From: Lachnospiraceae bacterium
GTDB lineage: Bacteria > Bacillota > Clostridia > Lachnospirales > Lachnospiraceae
Length of the DNA: 64,000 nt
Reading direction: 5' to 3'
NCBI GenBank assembly: GCA_900168235.1
Contig: FUZG01000008.1
Location: 62,001-126,000 of the forward strand
Shown: one piece after another, positions 8,675 to 16,856 of the stretch
How the letters are laid out: each line of letters begins with the position of its first letter
Numbering within the stretch: the stretch's first letter is position 1
The notes under the pieces: generated by a model
What the model saw: only the letters and a program-made list of their open reading frames with translations
Databases searched by the model: none
What the model was told of the DNA's origin: nothing
Program-made: the position numbers and the translations under genes

Positions 8675-9013
8675 ATGGGGAAAGCTTATGGCTTTATTGA
8701 GATCCAGGGTGTAGTTCCGGCGACGGTCGCACTGGATGCGATGTGCAAGGCGGCAAATGTCACCCTGGCAACGTGGGAAAGAAAGCTCGGCGGCAGACTT
8801 GTAACACTCGTGGTCGAAGGTGATATTTCCGACTGTGAGGCAGCGGTAAGTGCCGCAATGAGAAATCCCCTGAAACCGGTCGCGTCCCATGGCGTGATCG
8901 CAAATCCCCATCCGGAGATCGTAAAACTTGTGGAGCTTAGTCAGAAGCGCTGGAAGAAAACACCGCCGGAGGGCGATGAGCCTGAAGATCAGAAGTATCT
9001 TCAGGAAGTATAG
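8675..9013 (+). CDS. BMC-H shell protein with C-terminal extension
   Basis: A 112-residue BMC-H protein between the two near-identical PduA-type copies. The core begins AYGFIEIQG and the pore loop reads LGGRLV, placing an arginine beside the pore instead of the serine of GSG. About 20 charged residues (Lys, Pro, Glu, Asp) extend beyond the BMC fold at the C terminus. Similar to minor facet proteins of propanediol shells; exact role not assignable. Confidence 0.9.
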   Translation: MGKAYGFIEIQGVVPATVALDAMCKAANVTLATWERKLGGRLVTLVVEGDISDCEAAVSAAMRNPLKPVASHGVIANPHPEIVKLVELSQKRWKKTPPEGDEPEDQKYLQEV

Positions 9014-9050
9014 TAAGATATAAACACGGGTTTATAGAGGAGGACAAAAA

Positions 9051-9329
9051 ATGGCACAGGAAGCACTTGGAATGGTTGAGACAAGAGGTCTCGTAGCAGC
9101 TATCGAAGCAGCAGATGCAATGTGCAAGGCTGCAAATGTAACACTTGTAGGAACAGAGAAGATCGGTTCCGGACTGGTAACAGTAATGGTAAGAGGAGAT
9201 GTAGGCGCTGTTAAGTCTTCTGTAGAAGCAGGTGCAGCAAATGCATCAAGACTGGGTGAGCTCGTAGCTACTCACGTAATTCCTCGTCCTCATAATGATG
9301 TTGAGGCTATTCTTCCAAAGATCAAGTAA
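9051..9329 (+). CDS. BMC-H shell protein, PduA/PduJ type (copy 2)
   Basis: A 92-residue canonical BMC-H protein with the GSG pore, differing from the copy at 8372-8650 mainly in the A-helix (CKAANV against TKAAEV) and after the pore (SSVEAG against AAVETG). It has its own GAGGA ribosome site. Two strong copies suggest it is a bulk facet component. About 85 bases before the next gene contain a GATCGGGCAGG...CCTGCTCGATC inverted repeat. Confidence 0.93.
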   Translation: MAQEALGMVETRGLVAAIEAADAMCKAANVTLVGTEKIGSGLVTVMVRGDVGAVKSSVEAGAANASRLGELVATHVIPRPHNDVEAILPKIK

Positions 9330-9342
9330 GAGATAACGTCTA

Positions 9343-9381
9343 AAAAGATCGGGCAGGGGACGGTTTTCTCCTGCTCGATCC
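9343..9381. promoter_or_regulatory. Hairpin between shell gene and pduL
   Basis: GATCGGGCAGG and CCTGCTCGATC are inverted copies with one mismatch around a short T-rich loop, with no T run after the right arm. Within an operon this may adjust mRNA stability or partially terminate, giving shell genes a higher level than downstream genes (inference). Confidence 0.5.
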
Positions 9382-9415
9382 TGACTATTTTGGAAGACGG
9401 CCTTGGGAGAAAAAA

Positions 9416-10081
9416 ATGGAAGAGAAAGACATAGCGCTGATCACCAGAATGGTTCTCGAAACGGTGAAGCAGAGAGAAGCAGGATACAGCAAAAAGGGTT
9501 ATCTCGTTCCTGTCGGCGTGTCTGCGCGCCATATCCATCTGACTCAGGAGCATGTAGAAGCTCTTTTTGGAAAAGGGTATCAGCTTACCAAGAAGAAAGA
9601 TCTGATGGGCGGTCAGTTTGCATCAAACGAACGGGTCACTATAGTCGGACTGAAACTCAGGGCGATAGAAAATGTCAGGATACTTGGACCTGTCCGTAAG
9701 GAATCTCAGGTTGAGATATCAAAGACTGATGCATTAAAGCTTGGCATAAATGCACCGGTCAGAAACTCAGGAGATATAAAGGGCAGCGCACCTATCGCTG
9801 TGGTAGGTCCGAAGGGCGCCATTTATCTGCATGAAGGCTGTATAGTCGCAGCGAGACATATCCATATGTCCCCGGCAGATGCAAATGCGGCAGGAGTGCA
9901 TGATAAGGATGTAGTTTCGGTTCGATGTGAAAACGAACGCGGAACGACTTTTGATAACGTTTTGATACGTGTAGATCCATCCTTTACGCTGGAAATGCAC
10001 ATAGATACAGATGAAGCGAATGCTTCTGGCATAAAGCAGGATGACGAAGTACGTATCATACATGGGGGTCAGCCATGTTAG
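9416..10081 (+). CDS. pduL: PduL phosphate propanoyltransferase
   Basis: Converts propionyl-CoA and phosphate to propionyl-phosphate and CoA in the microcompartment lumen. The 221-residue protein has the two zinc-ligand signatures of PduL: SARHIHLT (His39/His41) and AARHIHMS (His148/His150). Residues 2-18 form an amphipathic helix like those of PduP and the alcohol dehydrogenase, the expected N-terminal encapsulation peptide. Its last seven bases overlap the BMC-P gene. No propionate kinase (PduW) lies nearby, so the last ATP-forming step must be encoded elsewhere. Confidence 0.93.
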   Translation: MEEKDIALITRMVLETVKQREAGYSKKGYLVPVGVSARHIHLTQEHVEALFGKGYQLTKKKDLMGGQFASNERVTIVGLKLRAIENVRILGPVRKESQVEISKTDALKLGINAPVRNSGDIKGSAPIAVVGPKGAIYLHEGCIVAARHIHMSPADANAAGVHDKDVVSVRCENERGTTFDNVLIRVDPSFTLEMHIDTDEANASGIKQDDEVRIIHGGQPC

Positions 10082-10341
10082 TAGGAAAAGTGCTTGGAAA
10101 CGTGGTTTCCACCAGAAAATGCGAAAAACTTATCGGAAACAAGTTCATGATAGTAGAGCTTGTTAAGAGCATGCAGGGAAGTACGGCTCATATCGTTGCG
10201 ATAGACAATATCGGAGCAGGTATAGGAGAGTACGTCCTTGTGGCAACAGGATCGGCAGCGCGTATCGGAACAGACAATGATACTGCTCCGGTAGATGCTG
10301 CGATCGTCGGTATCATCGATGAAGGGACTGGGCTGGAGTAA
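10075..10341 (+). CDS. BMC-P pentameric vertex protein (EutN/CcmL family)
   Basis: An 88-residue pentamer that caps shell vertices. The MLVGKVLGNVVST start and the central VDAAIVGIID strand are typical of EutN/CcmL. It overlaps pduL by seven bases and its TAA shares a base with the ATG of pduS, so the three are translationally coupled. It is the only vertex protein in the window. Confidence 0.93.
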   Translation: MLVGKVLGNVVSTRKCEKLIGNKFMIVELVKSMQGSTAHIVAIDNIGAGIGEYVLVATGSAARIGTDNDTAPVDAAIVGIIDEGTGLE

Positions 10342-11678
10342 TGACTATCGATGAATTAAAAGTGGTTTTGCAGGATGCGGGAGTTGTCGGTGCAGGCGGT
10401 GCCGGATTCCCGTCCTATGCAAAACTGGATGAGAGAGCGGATACAATTTTACTTAACTGTGCGGAGTGTGAGCCGTTGCTCATGCTTCACAGGCAGTGCC
10501 TGAAAGTGCATGCGGAAGAAATCTTAAAGGCTTTTGAGCTTGTAAGAGAAACTGTTCATGCAAAAGAGGGCATTATCGGCATAAAGGCTGAGTATGAAGC
10601 GACTATCCGCGCACTTGAGGAATATATCGATAAATACCCGTCTCTTTCCATTCACAAGCTTTCATCCAGCTATCCTATGGGAGATGAAGTTGTCCTTATT
10701 TATGAGGCGACAGGAAAGACCGTGCGTCCGGGAGGACTCCCGATAGAGCAGGGAGTTGCTGTTTTCAACGTGGAGACCATGTACAACATTTATCGTGCTG
10801 TATTTGAAAACCATCCCGTGACAGATAAGCTGGTGACTCTCGTAGGTGAAGTAAGTGATCCGGTAACAGTCCGTGTTCCCCTTGGAACAAGTTTACGGGA
10901 AACTGTTTCGATGGCAGGAAGCCTCACCACTAAGGACCCGGTCTACTTTGTAGGCGGTCCCATGATGGGAAGGATTCAGGATGAAAATGCAAGTGTCACA
11001 AAGACGACAAATGCGATACTGGTACTGCCGAAGGATCATAAGCTTATTTTAAAAAAGAAAACTGAACCGTCAGCAGGTCTGAAGCGGGCGGCATCCATAT
11101 GCTGCCAGTGTCAGATGTGTACGGATCTCTGTCCGAGACACGCGCTTGGACATCCTATAGAACCGCACCTCTTTATGCGGGCTGCGGCAAATCGTGATTT
11201 CACAGATCTGCATCCTTTCTTAAATACATTTTTTTGCAGCGGATGCGGGCTTTGCGAACATTATTCCTGTCCGCAGGGACTGCAGCCCAGAACACTTATC
11301 ACGGAATATAAAAACGGGCTCAGGAAAAATGGAGTTAAGGCTCCGTCTGACGTAGAAATCGGTAGAGTAAGTCCTGCAAGAGACGGCAGAAAAGCACCGG
11401 AATCCCGTCTCGCAGCAAGGTTAGGGGTTACAAAGTATGAAAAGGAAGCACCGCTTGATGATGCGGTGAGAAGAGTCAGAAAGGTGAAAGTCCTTCTTTC
11501 TCAGCACATCGGCGCTCCGGCAGCTGCATGTGTTCAGGCAGGCGAATATGTGAATACAGGTGACGCAGTTGCACTTCCGCCGGAAAAGGCTCTTAGTGTC
11601 AGGATACACGCCCCTGTTTCCGGAAGAGTTATGGAAGTTACGGATCAATATGTTATGATTAACGGAGGCGCAGACTGA
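10341..11678 (+). CDS. pduS: PduS-like flavin/iron-sulfur electron-transfer protein
   Basis: An RnfC-like shell-associated redox protein. The N-terminal GAGGAGFP glycine loop is the flavin/NADH-binding signature of this family. Two 4Fe-4S motifs follow: Cys254/257/260/264 (the first preceded ICCQCQ) and a second CSGCGLC...CP near residue 300. The C-terminal 60 residues look like the small lipoyl-like RnfC barrel. In cobalamin systems PduS recycles B12; here, with a B12-independent dehydratase, it more plausibly moves electrons across the shell with PduT, or supplies reductant to the activase (inference). Confidence 0.88.
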   Translation: MTIDELKVVLQDAGVVGAGGAGFPSYAKLDERADTILLNCAECEPLLMLHRQCLKVHAEEILKAFELVRETVHAKEGIIGIKAEYEATIRALEEYIDKYPSLSIHKLSSSYPMGDEVVLIYEATGKTVRPGGLPIEQGVAVFNVETMYNIYRAVFENHPVTDKLVTLVGEVSDPVTVRVPLGTSLRETVSMAGSLTTKDPVYFVGGPMMGRIQDENASVTKTTNAILVLPKDHKLILKKKTEPSAGLKRAASICCQCQMCTDLCPRHALGHPIEPHLFMRAAANRDFTDLHPFLNTFFCSGCGLCEHYSCPQGLQPRTLITEYKNGLRKNGVKAPSDVEIGRVSPARDGRKAPESRLAARLGVTKYEKEAPLDDAVRRVRKVKVLLSQHIGAPAAACVQAGEYVNTGDAVALPPEKALSVRIHAPVSGRVMEVTDQYVMINGGAD

Positions 11679-12226
11679 TGAGCAGAGCCGTAGGAATGAT
11701 AGAATTTAGAACAGTATCACAGGGTGTCACGGCTGCGGATCGTATGGTCAAGACCTCAAATGTGGAACTTATTGAGGCGGAGACAGTTTGTCCCGGCAAA
11801 TATATTGCGATAATAGCAGGAGATTTAAGTGCAGTGAAAGCCGCTGTTGAGGCAGCGGAGAAGGACTTCCCGGATGAGCTTATTGACAGCATGGTCCTTG
11901 GAAATCCTCATGAGAGCATTTTTCCTGCGATCTACGGCACGACTGAGGTTAAGGATGTAAATGCCCTTGGAATACTGGAGACCTATGATGTGGCATCGAT
12001 CCTGGTTGCAGCTGATGTGGCTGCAAAGACAGCGATCGTGAACCTCATAGAGATCCGTATAGCAAAGGGCATGTGCGGAAAATCCTACATGTTTCTTACA
12101 GGAGAAGTGGCGGCAGTGCAGGCTGCTGTCGATAAAGCACGGGAGTCTGTTTCGGATAATGGAATGTATCTTTCATCATCCGTTATCGCGAATCCCGATG
12201 AGCAGATATGCCGTTCCATTCTCTGA
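11678..12226 (+). CDS. pduT: BMC-T trimeric shell protein, PduT-like
   Basis: A tandem two-BMC-domain protein of 182 residues. The first-domain pore loop reads VCPGKY with its cysteine at residue 38, matching the Cys38 of PduT that co-ordinates a 4Fe-4S cluster on the trimer axis. The second domain has GMCGKS at its equivalent loop. It starts on the last base of pduS, supporting an electron conduit between PduS and the shell exterior. It is the only BMC-T here; no PduB-type protein is present. Confidence 0.92.
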   Translation: MSRAVGMIEFRTVSQGVTAADRMVKTSNVELIEAETVCPGKYIAIIAGDLSAVKAAVEAAEKDFPDELIDSMVLGNPHESIFPAIYGTTEVKDVNALGILETYDVASILVAADVAAKTAIVNLIEIRIAKGMCGKSYMFLTGEVAAVQAAVDKARESVSDNGMYLSSSVIANPDEQICRSIL

Positions 12227-12267
12227 TATTCTGTGCCGGATGACGTTTTTAGGAGGAACACAAATTT

Positions 12268-13035
12268 ATGTTAGCAGCAGAAAGACGAAATCTGATTCTG
12301 GAAGAACTGCAGACAAAGCGGAAGGTAGTAGTATCCGAACTGTCCAAAAATTTTAACGTATCAGAAGAAACGATACGTCGGGATCTTGATAAACTTGATA
12401 AGGACGGATATGCGATCAAGGGCTATGGCGGAGCGGTTCTGAATGAAAATGCCAGCATAGATATGCCCTTCAATGTGCGGAAGAAAAAGAATATTCCGGC
12501 AAAGCAGAAAATTGCAGCTCTTATAAAGGATCTTATCGAGGACGGAGATCATATCATTCTTGATCCCTCTACGACAGGAGTTTTTATAGCAAGGGCTCTT
12601 AAGGATAAAAAGAATCTTACGATAATCACAAATTCAATAGAAGTTATGATCGAGCTTTCGGATGTTTCAGACTGGAACATCATATCATCCGGAGGTACGA
12701 TGCAGGAAGGTTCCCTGGCCCTTACGGGACCGAGAGCTGTTGAGGGTCTTGGTATCTTTAATGCGGATAAAGCGATCATCAGCTGTAAAGGTATCGACAT
12801 GGGAAAGGGTATCACCGACGGCAGTGAGCTTTTCTCGGAGACAAAGCGTACCATGATCCAGTCGGCAGGTCAGTGCATCGTTGCAGTGGATCACTCAAAG
12901 TTTGATAAGATCGCTTTTTCAAAAATTTGTAACGTGAGCAATGCAAATATCGTAGTGACGGATGAAAAGCCTTCGGATAAATGGCTGGATGTTTTCAGGG
13001 ATCTGGGCATCAGCTGCATCTATCCTGAGGAATAA
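12268..13035 (+). CDS. DeoR-family transcriptional regulator of the BMC locus
   Basis: A 255-residue repressor with an N-terminal DeoR winged helix (VSEETIRRDLDKLD recognition helix, residues about 30-45) and the sugar-phosphate sensing domain (GDHIILDPSTT and related glycine-rich loops). AGGAGG lies 11 bases before the ATG. It sits between shell and kinase genes. DeoR proteins usually respond to phosphorylated sugars, so rhamnulose/fuculose-1-phosphate or DHAP are likely inducers (inference). The repeated ACCACACRACAA sequences at both locus promoters are its candidate targets. Confidence 0.9.
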   Translation: MLAAERRNLILEELQTKRKVVVSELSKNFNVSEETIRRDLDKLDKDGYAIKGYGGAVLNENASIDMPFNVRKKKNIPAKQKIAALIKDLIEDGDHIILDPSTTGVFIARALKDKKNLTIITNSIEVMIELSDVSDWNIISSGGTMQEGSLALTGPRAVEGLGIFNADKAIISCKGIDMGKGITDGSELFSETKRTMIQSAGQCIVAVDHSKFDKIAFSKICNVSNANIVVTDEKPSDKWLDVFRDLGISCIYPEE

Positions 13036-13058
13036 AGCGGAGTTAAGGAGTGTAAATC

Positions 13059-14492
13059 ATGAAAAAGTATCTTGCGATTGATTTTGGCGCGTCCAGCGGA
13101 CGTCATATAATCGGAAAACTGGATCAGGGAAAGATATCACTGGAAGAGGTTCATCGTTTTGATAACGGTCCGAAAAAGAAAAACGGACATCTCTGCTGGG
13201 ATGTTGAGTATCTCTTCGGTGAGATCGTGAAGGGATTAAAAAAGTGCAAGGAGACAGGAAACATCCCGGATTACCTTGCTATCGACACATGGGGAGTTGA
13301 TTTCGTTCTTTTAGATAAGGATGGAAAACTCCTCGGTGATACGGTGAGCTACCGCGATTCACGTACAAAGGGGATGGATGAAGAGGTCTACAAGATCATC
13401 CCTGAAAAGGAACTCTATGCGCGTACGGGTATTCAGTACGCTATCTTCAACACGATCTATCAGCTCATGGCTGTTAAAAAGACACAGCCTGAGATTCTCG
13501 AAAAAGCAGAGACTCTGCTCATGCTTCCTGACTATTTCCAGTATCTTTTGACAGGTGTTCCGATGAGTGAGTACACAGAGGCCACCACTTCTAATCTTGT
13601 GAGTCCTGTGACCCATCAGTGGGATTATGAGCTCATCGAAAAGCTCGGCTTCAAGAAGAGCATTTTCCGGGAGCTTAAGATGCCGGGAACCATCGTTGGT
13701 CATCTTTCAAAGGAGATTCAGGAAGAGGTTGGTTTCGACTGCGTAGTTGTAAAGGCTGCAAGCCATGATACAGCTTCGGCGGTAATGTCAGTTCCTATCC
13801 TAAAGGAGGATGACAACCTCTATATCAGCTCCGGCACATGGTCTCTCATGGGCGTAGAAAATATGGAAGCTATCTGCACACCGGAAAGCCAGAAAGCAAA
13901 CTTTACGAACGAGGGCGGATATGATTACAGATTCCGCTATCTGAAGAACATCATGGGTCTCTGGATGATCCAGTCTGTGCGTCATGAGACCGGAGATGCT
14001 TATACCTGGGACGAGCTTTCCAAGATGGCATATGCTAATCTTGATTTCCCTTCCAGAGTAAATGTTGATGATAACTGCTTCCTTGCTCCTGAGAACATGA
14101 CAGAGGAAATCCGTGACTACTGCCGCAGAACAGGCCAGCAGGTTCCTGAAAAGCTGGAGCAGGTTGCGAGTGTTGTTTACCAGAGTCTTGTGGATGCTTA
14201 TGCAAGGACTATCGATGAACTGGAGGATCTGTCAGGCAGGAGATTTGCAGATATCCATATAGTAGGAGGCGGTTCCATGAATCCGTTCATCAACAGCCTC
14301 ACAGCCAGAAAGACAGGAAAAACAGTAGTTGCGGGTCCCGGCGAAGCCACAGGTATCGGCAACATCGTAGCGCAGATGATACAGGCAGGAGATTTCACAA
14401 CGCTTCAGGAAGCACGCAAGTGCATTTTTGAAAGCTTCGGCGTTCAGAAATACGAGCCCGACGGAGAGATCATCGCCCGCGGTAAACTTTGA
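13059..14492 (+). CDS. rhaB: L-rhamnulokinase (FGGY family)
   Basis: Phosphorylates L-rhamnulose (possibly L-fuculose) to the 1-phosphate, the substrate of the BMC aldolase. The 477-residue protein opens with the RhaB-type phosphate loop (DFGASSGRH), has DTWGVDF near residue 75 and the ADP-binding GGGSMNPF motif near residue 405. It follows the DeoR gene by 23 bases and is the last gene of the operon before a strong terminator. No rhamnose or fucose isomerase, mutarotase or transporter is present in the window. Confidence 0.9.
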   Translation: MKKYLAIDFGASSGRHIIGKLDQGKISLEEVHRFDNGPKKKNGHLCWDVEYLFGEIVKGLKKCKETGNIPDYLAIDTWGVDFVLLDKDGKLLGDTVSYRDSRTKGMDEEVYKIIPEKELYARTGIQYAIFNTIYQLMAVKKTQPEILEKAETLLMLPDYFQYLLTGVPMSEYTEATTSNLVSPVTHQWDYELIEKLGFKKSIFRELKMPGTIVGHLSKEIQEEVGFDCVVVKAASHDTASAVMSVPILKEDDNLYISSGTWSLMGVENMEAICTPESQKANFTNEGGYDYRFRYLKNIMGLWMIQSVRHETGDAYTWDELSKMAYANLDFPSRVNVDDNCFLAPENMTEEIRDYCRRTGQQVPEKLEQVASVVYQSLVDAYARTIDELEDLSGRRFADIHIVGGGSMNPFINSLTARKTGKTVVAGPGEATGIGNIVAQMIQAGDFTTLQEARKCIFESFGVQKYEPDGEIIARGKL

Positions 14493-14540
14493 TACGATTT
14501 TAAGACTCCTTGATAAACCATTTTTTACAGCGAAAGCAGA

Positions 14541-14564
14541 AGGCGCAGGAAACTGCGCCTTTTT
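14541..14564 (+). terminator. Terminator ending the BMC operon
   Basis: AGGCGCAG (14541-14548), GAAA tetraloop, CTGCGCCT (14553-14560), then TTTT: a compact perfect eight-pair intrinsic terminator 50 bases after rhaB. Confidence 0.9.
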
Positions 14565-14591
14565 GCTGTGCTTCTTGGTTATGGGATAATT

Positions 14592-14739
14592 CGTTACTGT
14601 TCAGAGGCAAACTGCGCACTACGCTGCGCAGTTATGCCCCAATAACGAAGGCGAGCCATTGGATTTTGCCCATCGCCAGAGGCGATTTAGTTGGCAAAAT
14701 CCGTTACTGGAGCGAGCTGTAAGCGAGTGAACAGTAACG
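14592..14739. repeat. Large nested hairpin element 3
   Basis: Perfect 12-base outer arms (CGTTACTGTTCA 14592-14603, TGAACAGTAACG 14728-14739) enclose an ACTGCGCA...TGCGCAGT hairpin and a GGATTTTGCC...GGCAAAATCC hairpin. Together with 14740-15012, an AT-rich stretch where I see no gene, it fills the 520-base gap before the Rpn-type gene. Confidence 0.75.
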
Positions 14740-15012
14740 ATAATTCCTTAATATGCACGATATTGAAAAATTAATTCTTGACTTAGATTTTTTTATGACG
14801 TATCCTATGTCACGATGTTCTGTATACATTTCAATTAATTGATTATTTATCTGACACCATTTCTTTTCGCAGTTTCTGCAAAATCACATTTTTTTCAATT
14901 ATTTCGGTTGTGCTCAAATAGGCTATGATAATATGTTATATATTAGTCGTTTTTTAGCTTTGTGAGCATACCGATTCTTTCTGATAATTTTTTTATTACA
15001 AGGAGAGAACCG

Positions 15013-15813
15013 ATGAGTGTTCAAAAATCTTACGATGAATTAACGTTTTCGGATGATTTTATGTTTGCAAAAGTTATGAATGATAAGAAGCTTTGTAAAC
15101 AACTTTTAGAGATCATTCTTGGCATAAAAATTAAGGATATAAGCTATCCAGAAAAGCAAAAAACTATCGATATTACTTATGATGGTAAAAGTGTAAGGCT
15201 TGATGTTTACATTGATGATGATGCCGGAACAGTATATGACATTGAAATGCAGACTACAGTTCCGCCGAATATTCCCAAGAGAACAAGATATTATCAGGGG
15301 ATGATTGATCTTAATCTTATAGAAAAAGGTGCTGATTATAACGAATTAAGGAAGAGTTATGTAATTTTTATTTGTACGAAGGATATTTTTGGGTTGGACG
15401 AGCCTGTATATAGATTTGAAAACTATTGCAGAGAGCATGATTTACCGCTGAGCGATGAAGCATATAAAATAGTGCTAAATGCGTCAAGTTCCAAATTAAA
15501 TAATACAAAGCTGCATAAGTTCCTAAAATTTGTTCACAGTGGAAAGTCTGAAGATAAATTTACAGAAAGCCTCTTGTCCGCAGTAAAAAAAGCTAAGTTA
15601 AATAAGGAATGGAGGACTGAGTATATGACACTTTTAATGAGAGATAATATGAATAGAGCCGAAGGTCTTGCAGAGGGAAAAACAACGGCAACTCAACTTT
15701 TTCAGAAATTGCTTCGTAAAATTCAGCCCAATACCAAAGACTATGAATTTCTTCTAAATGCTTCATACGAAGAACTTGAAAAGCTTGCAAAAAAATATAA
15801 CATCGAGCCGTAA
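15013..15813 (+). CDS. Rpn family PD-(D/E)XK nuclease-like protein
   Basis: A 266-residue protein of the Rpn/YhgA-like family, often annotated as PD-(D/E)XK transposase-family proteins. The N-terminal FSDDFMFAKVM opening is typical. The nuclease core shows LDVYIDDD followed by YDIEMQT, giving the Asp...Glu-x-Gln pattern of the group. AAGGAGAG precedes ATG 15013; a longer reading from 14962 has no ribosome site. It is visibly more AT-rich and uses more A/T-ending codons than its neighbours, and it stands alone between a terminator-bearing operon and a convergent gene, consistent with horizontal arrival. Biological role unknown; recombination-linked nuclease activity is known for E. coli members. 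Confidence 0.8.
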   Translation: MSVQKSYDELTFSDDFMFAKVMNDKKLCKQLLEIILGIKIKDISYPEKQKTIDITYDGKSVRLDVYIDDDAGTVYDIEMQTTVPPNIPKRTRYYQGMIDLNLIEKGADYNELRKSYVIFICTKDIFGLDEPVYRFENYCREHDLPLSDEAYKIVLNASSSKLNNTKLHKFLKFVHSGKSEDKFTESLLSAVKKAKLNKEWRTEYMTLLMRDNMNRAEGLAEGKTTATQLFQKLLRKIQPNTKDYEFLLNASYEELEKLAKKYNIEP

Positions 15814-15830
15814 TAATAGGGATAATTAAT

Positions 15831-15877
15831 ATAGGTCCAAAATTATGCTTTCATTATGTGCATAATTTTGGACCTAT
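15831..15877. terminator. Perfect inverted repeat between convergent genes
   Basis: Eighteen-base perfect arms (15831-15848, 15860-15877) around an 11-base loop, placed between the stops of the Rpn-type gene and fruK. Neither side has a long T run, but the position suggests a bidirectional terminator. Confidence 0.65.
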
Positions 15878-15886
15878 GATCATTCT

Positions 15887-16825
15887 TTATTCGTTTTCTT
15901 TTTCTTCCTGCTCTCTGAGACCCATGAGCAGTGCTTCTGTGCGGATCCTGTCGGCTGTTCCCATGGAGAAAGCGGATGCGCTTCCTGCTGCGATTCCCAT
16001 AAGGAAAGCTCTGTGGTAGTTGGTTTCGTCTCCGGACAGTCCTGTTAAGAAGCCTGCCACCATAGAATCGCCTGAACCTACGGTATTAACCACATTTCCT
16101 TCAGGTGCTGCCATGGAGTATTCTTCTCCGGTCTCGGTCACGAGAACAGCGCCCTCTCCTCCAAGAGATACCAGAACATTTCTTGCACCTGCCTTCTGCA
16201 GTTCCTTTGCATATTTCAGAGCTTCATCACGTCCATTTATCTTTACCCTGAAAAGCTCCTGAAGTTCTTCTTTATTGGGTTTGATAAGGAACGGTCTGTA
16301 GGGGAGCAGTTCACGAAGAAATGCACCGCCTGTATCAAGTACTGTGCGGCATCCGTTACCGCCTGACAATGCATCAAGAATCCTTCTGTAGCTGTCTCTT
16401 GGCATTGAGGCAGGGATACTTCCTGAAAGGACCAGTGTATCTGTCGCCGGAAGATCACGGATCTTATCAATGAGGAGATCCAGTTCCTTTACGGACATAG
16501 AAGGGCCCTGACCGTTGATCTCGGTCTCACCGTTATTAGCAAGTACCTTTACATTGATACGTGAGCATCCTCCCTTCAGGTCGATAAAATCATTAGCGAC
16601 ACCTTCATTCTTAAGCCTGCGCCTTATTTCTTCACCGGTAAATCCTGCAAGGAATCCAAGCGCTGTGCTCTTAACGCCAAATCGCTTCAAAACAATGGAT
16701 ACATTGATTCCTTTTCCGCCCGGCATAATGACTTCGCGGTCTGTTCTGTTCAGCGAGCGCTCCTTAAAGTCACCAACTGATACCACGTAGTCCAATGACG
16801 GATTAAGTGTCACTGTGTAAATCAT
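15887..16825 (-). CDS. fruK: 1-phosphofructokinase (PfkB family)
   Basis: A 312-residue PfkB-family sugar-phosphate kinase. The TLNPSLDYVV start, the PGGKGINVS motif near residue 35 and the NTVGSGDSMVAGF anion-hole/catalytic Asp motif near residue 245 match 1-phosphofructokinase; tagatose-6-phosphate kinase is the close alternative. There is no fructose PTS or FruR partner nearby. Instead it is the last gene of a minus-strand array behind a two-component system, 31 bases after the kinase gene, with an AGAGGAG ribosome site. Confidence 0.85.
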   Translation of the reverse strand: MIYTVTLNPSLDYVVSVGDFKERSLNRTDREVIMPGGKGINVSIVLKRFGVKSTALGFLAGFTGEEIRRRLKNEGVANDFIDLKGGCSRINVKVLANNGETEINGQGPSMSVKELDLLIDKIRDLPATDTLVLSGSIPASMPRDSYRRILDALSGGNGCRTVLDTGGAFLRELLPYRPFLIKPNKEELQELFRVKINGRDEALKYAKELQKAGARNVLVSLGGEGAVLVTETGEEYSMAAPEGNVVNTVGSGDSMVAGFLTGLSGDETNYHRAFLMGIAAGSASAFSMGTADRIRTEALLMGLREQEEKENE

Positions 16826-16856
16826 TTAAAACTGCTCCTCTCTGTCCCTCAAAAGG

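Noticed and set aside
15013-15813. Transposase of an insertion sequence
   Set aside because: The protein belongs to the Rpn-type PD-(D/E)XK group; no terminal repeats flank it in insertion-sequence fashion and there is no target-site duplication visible.
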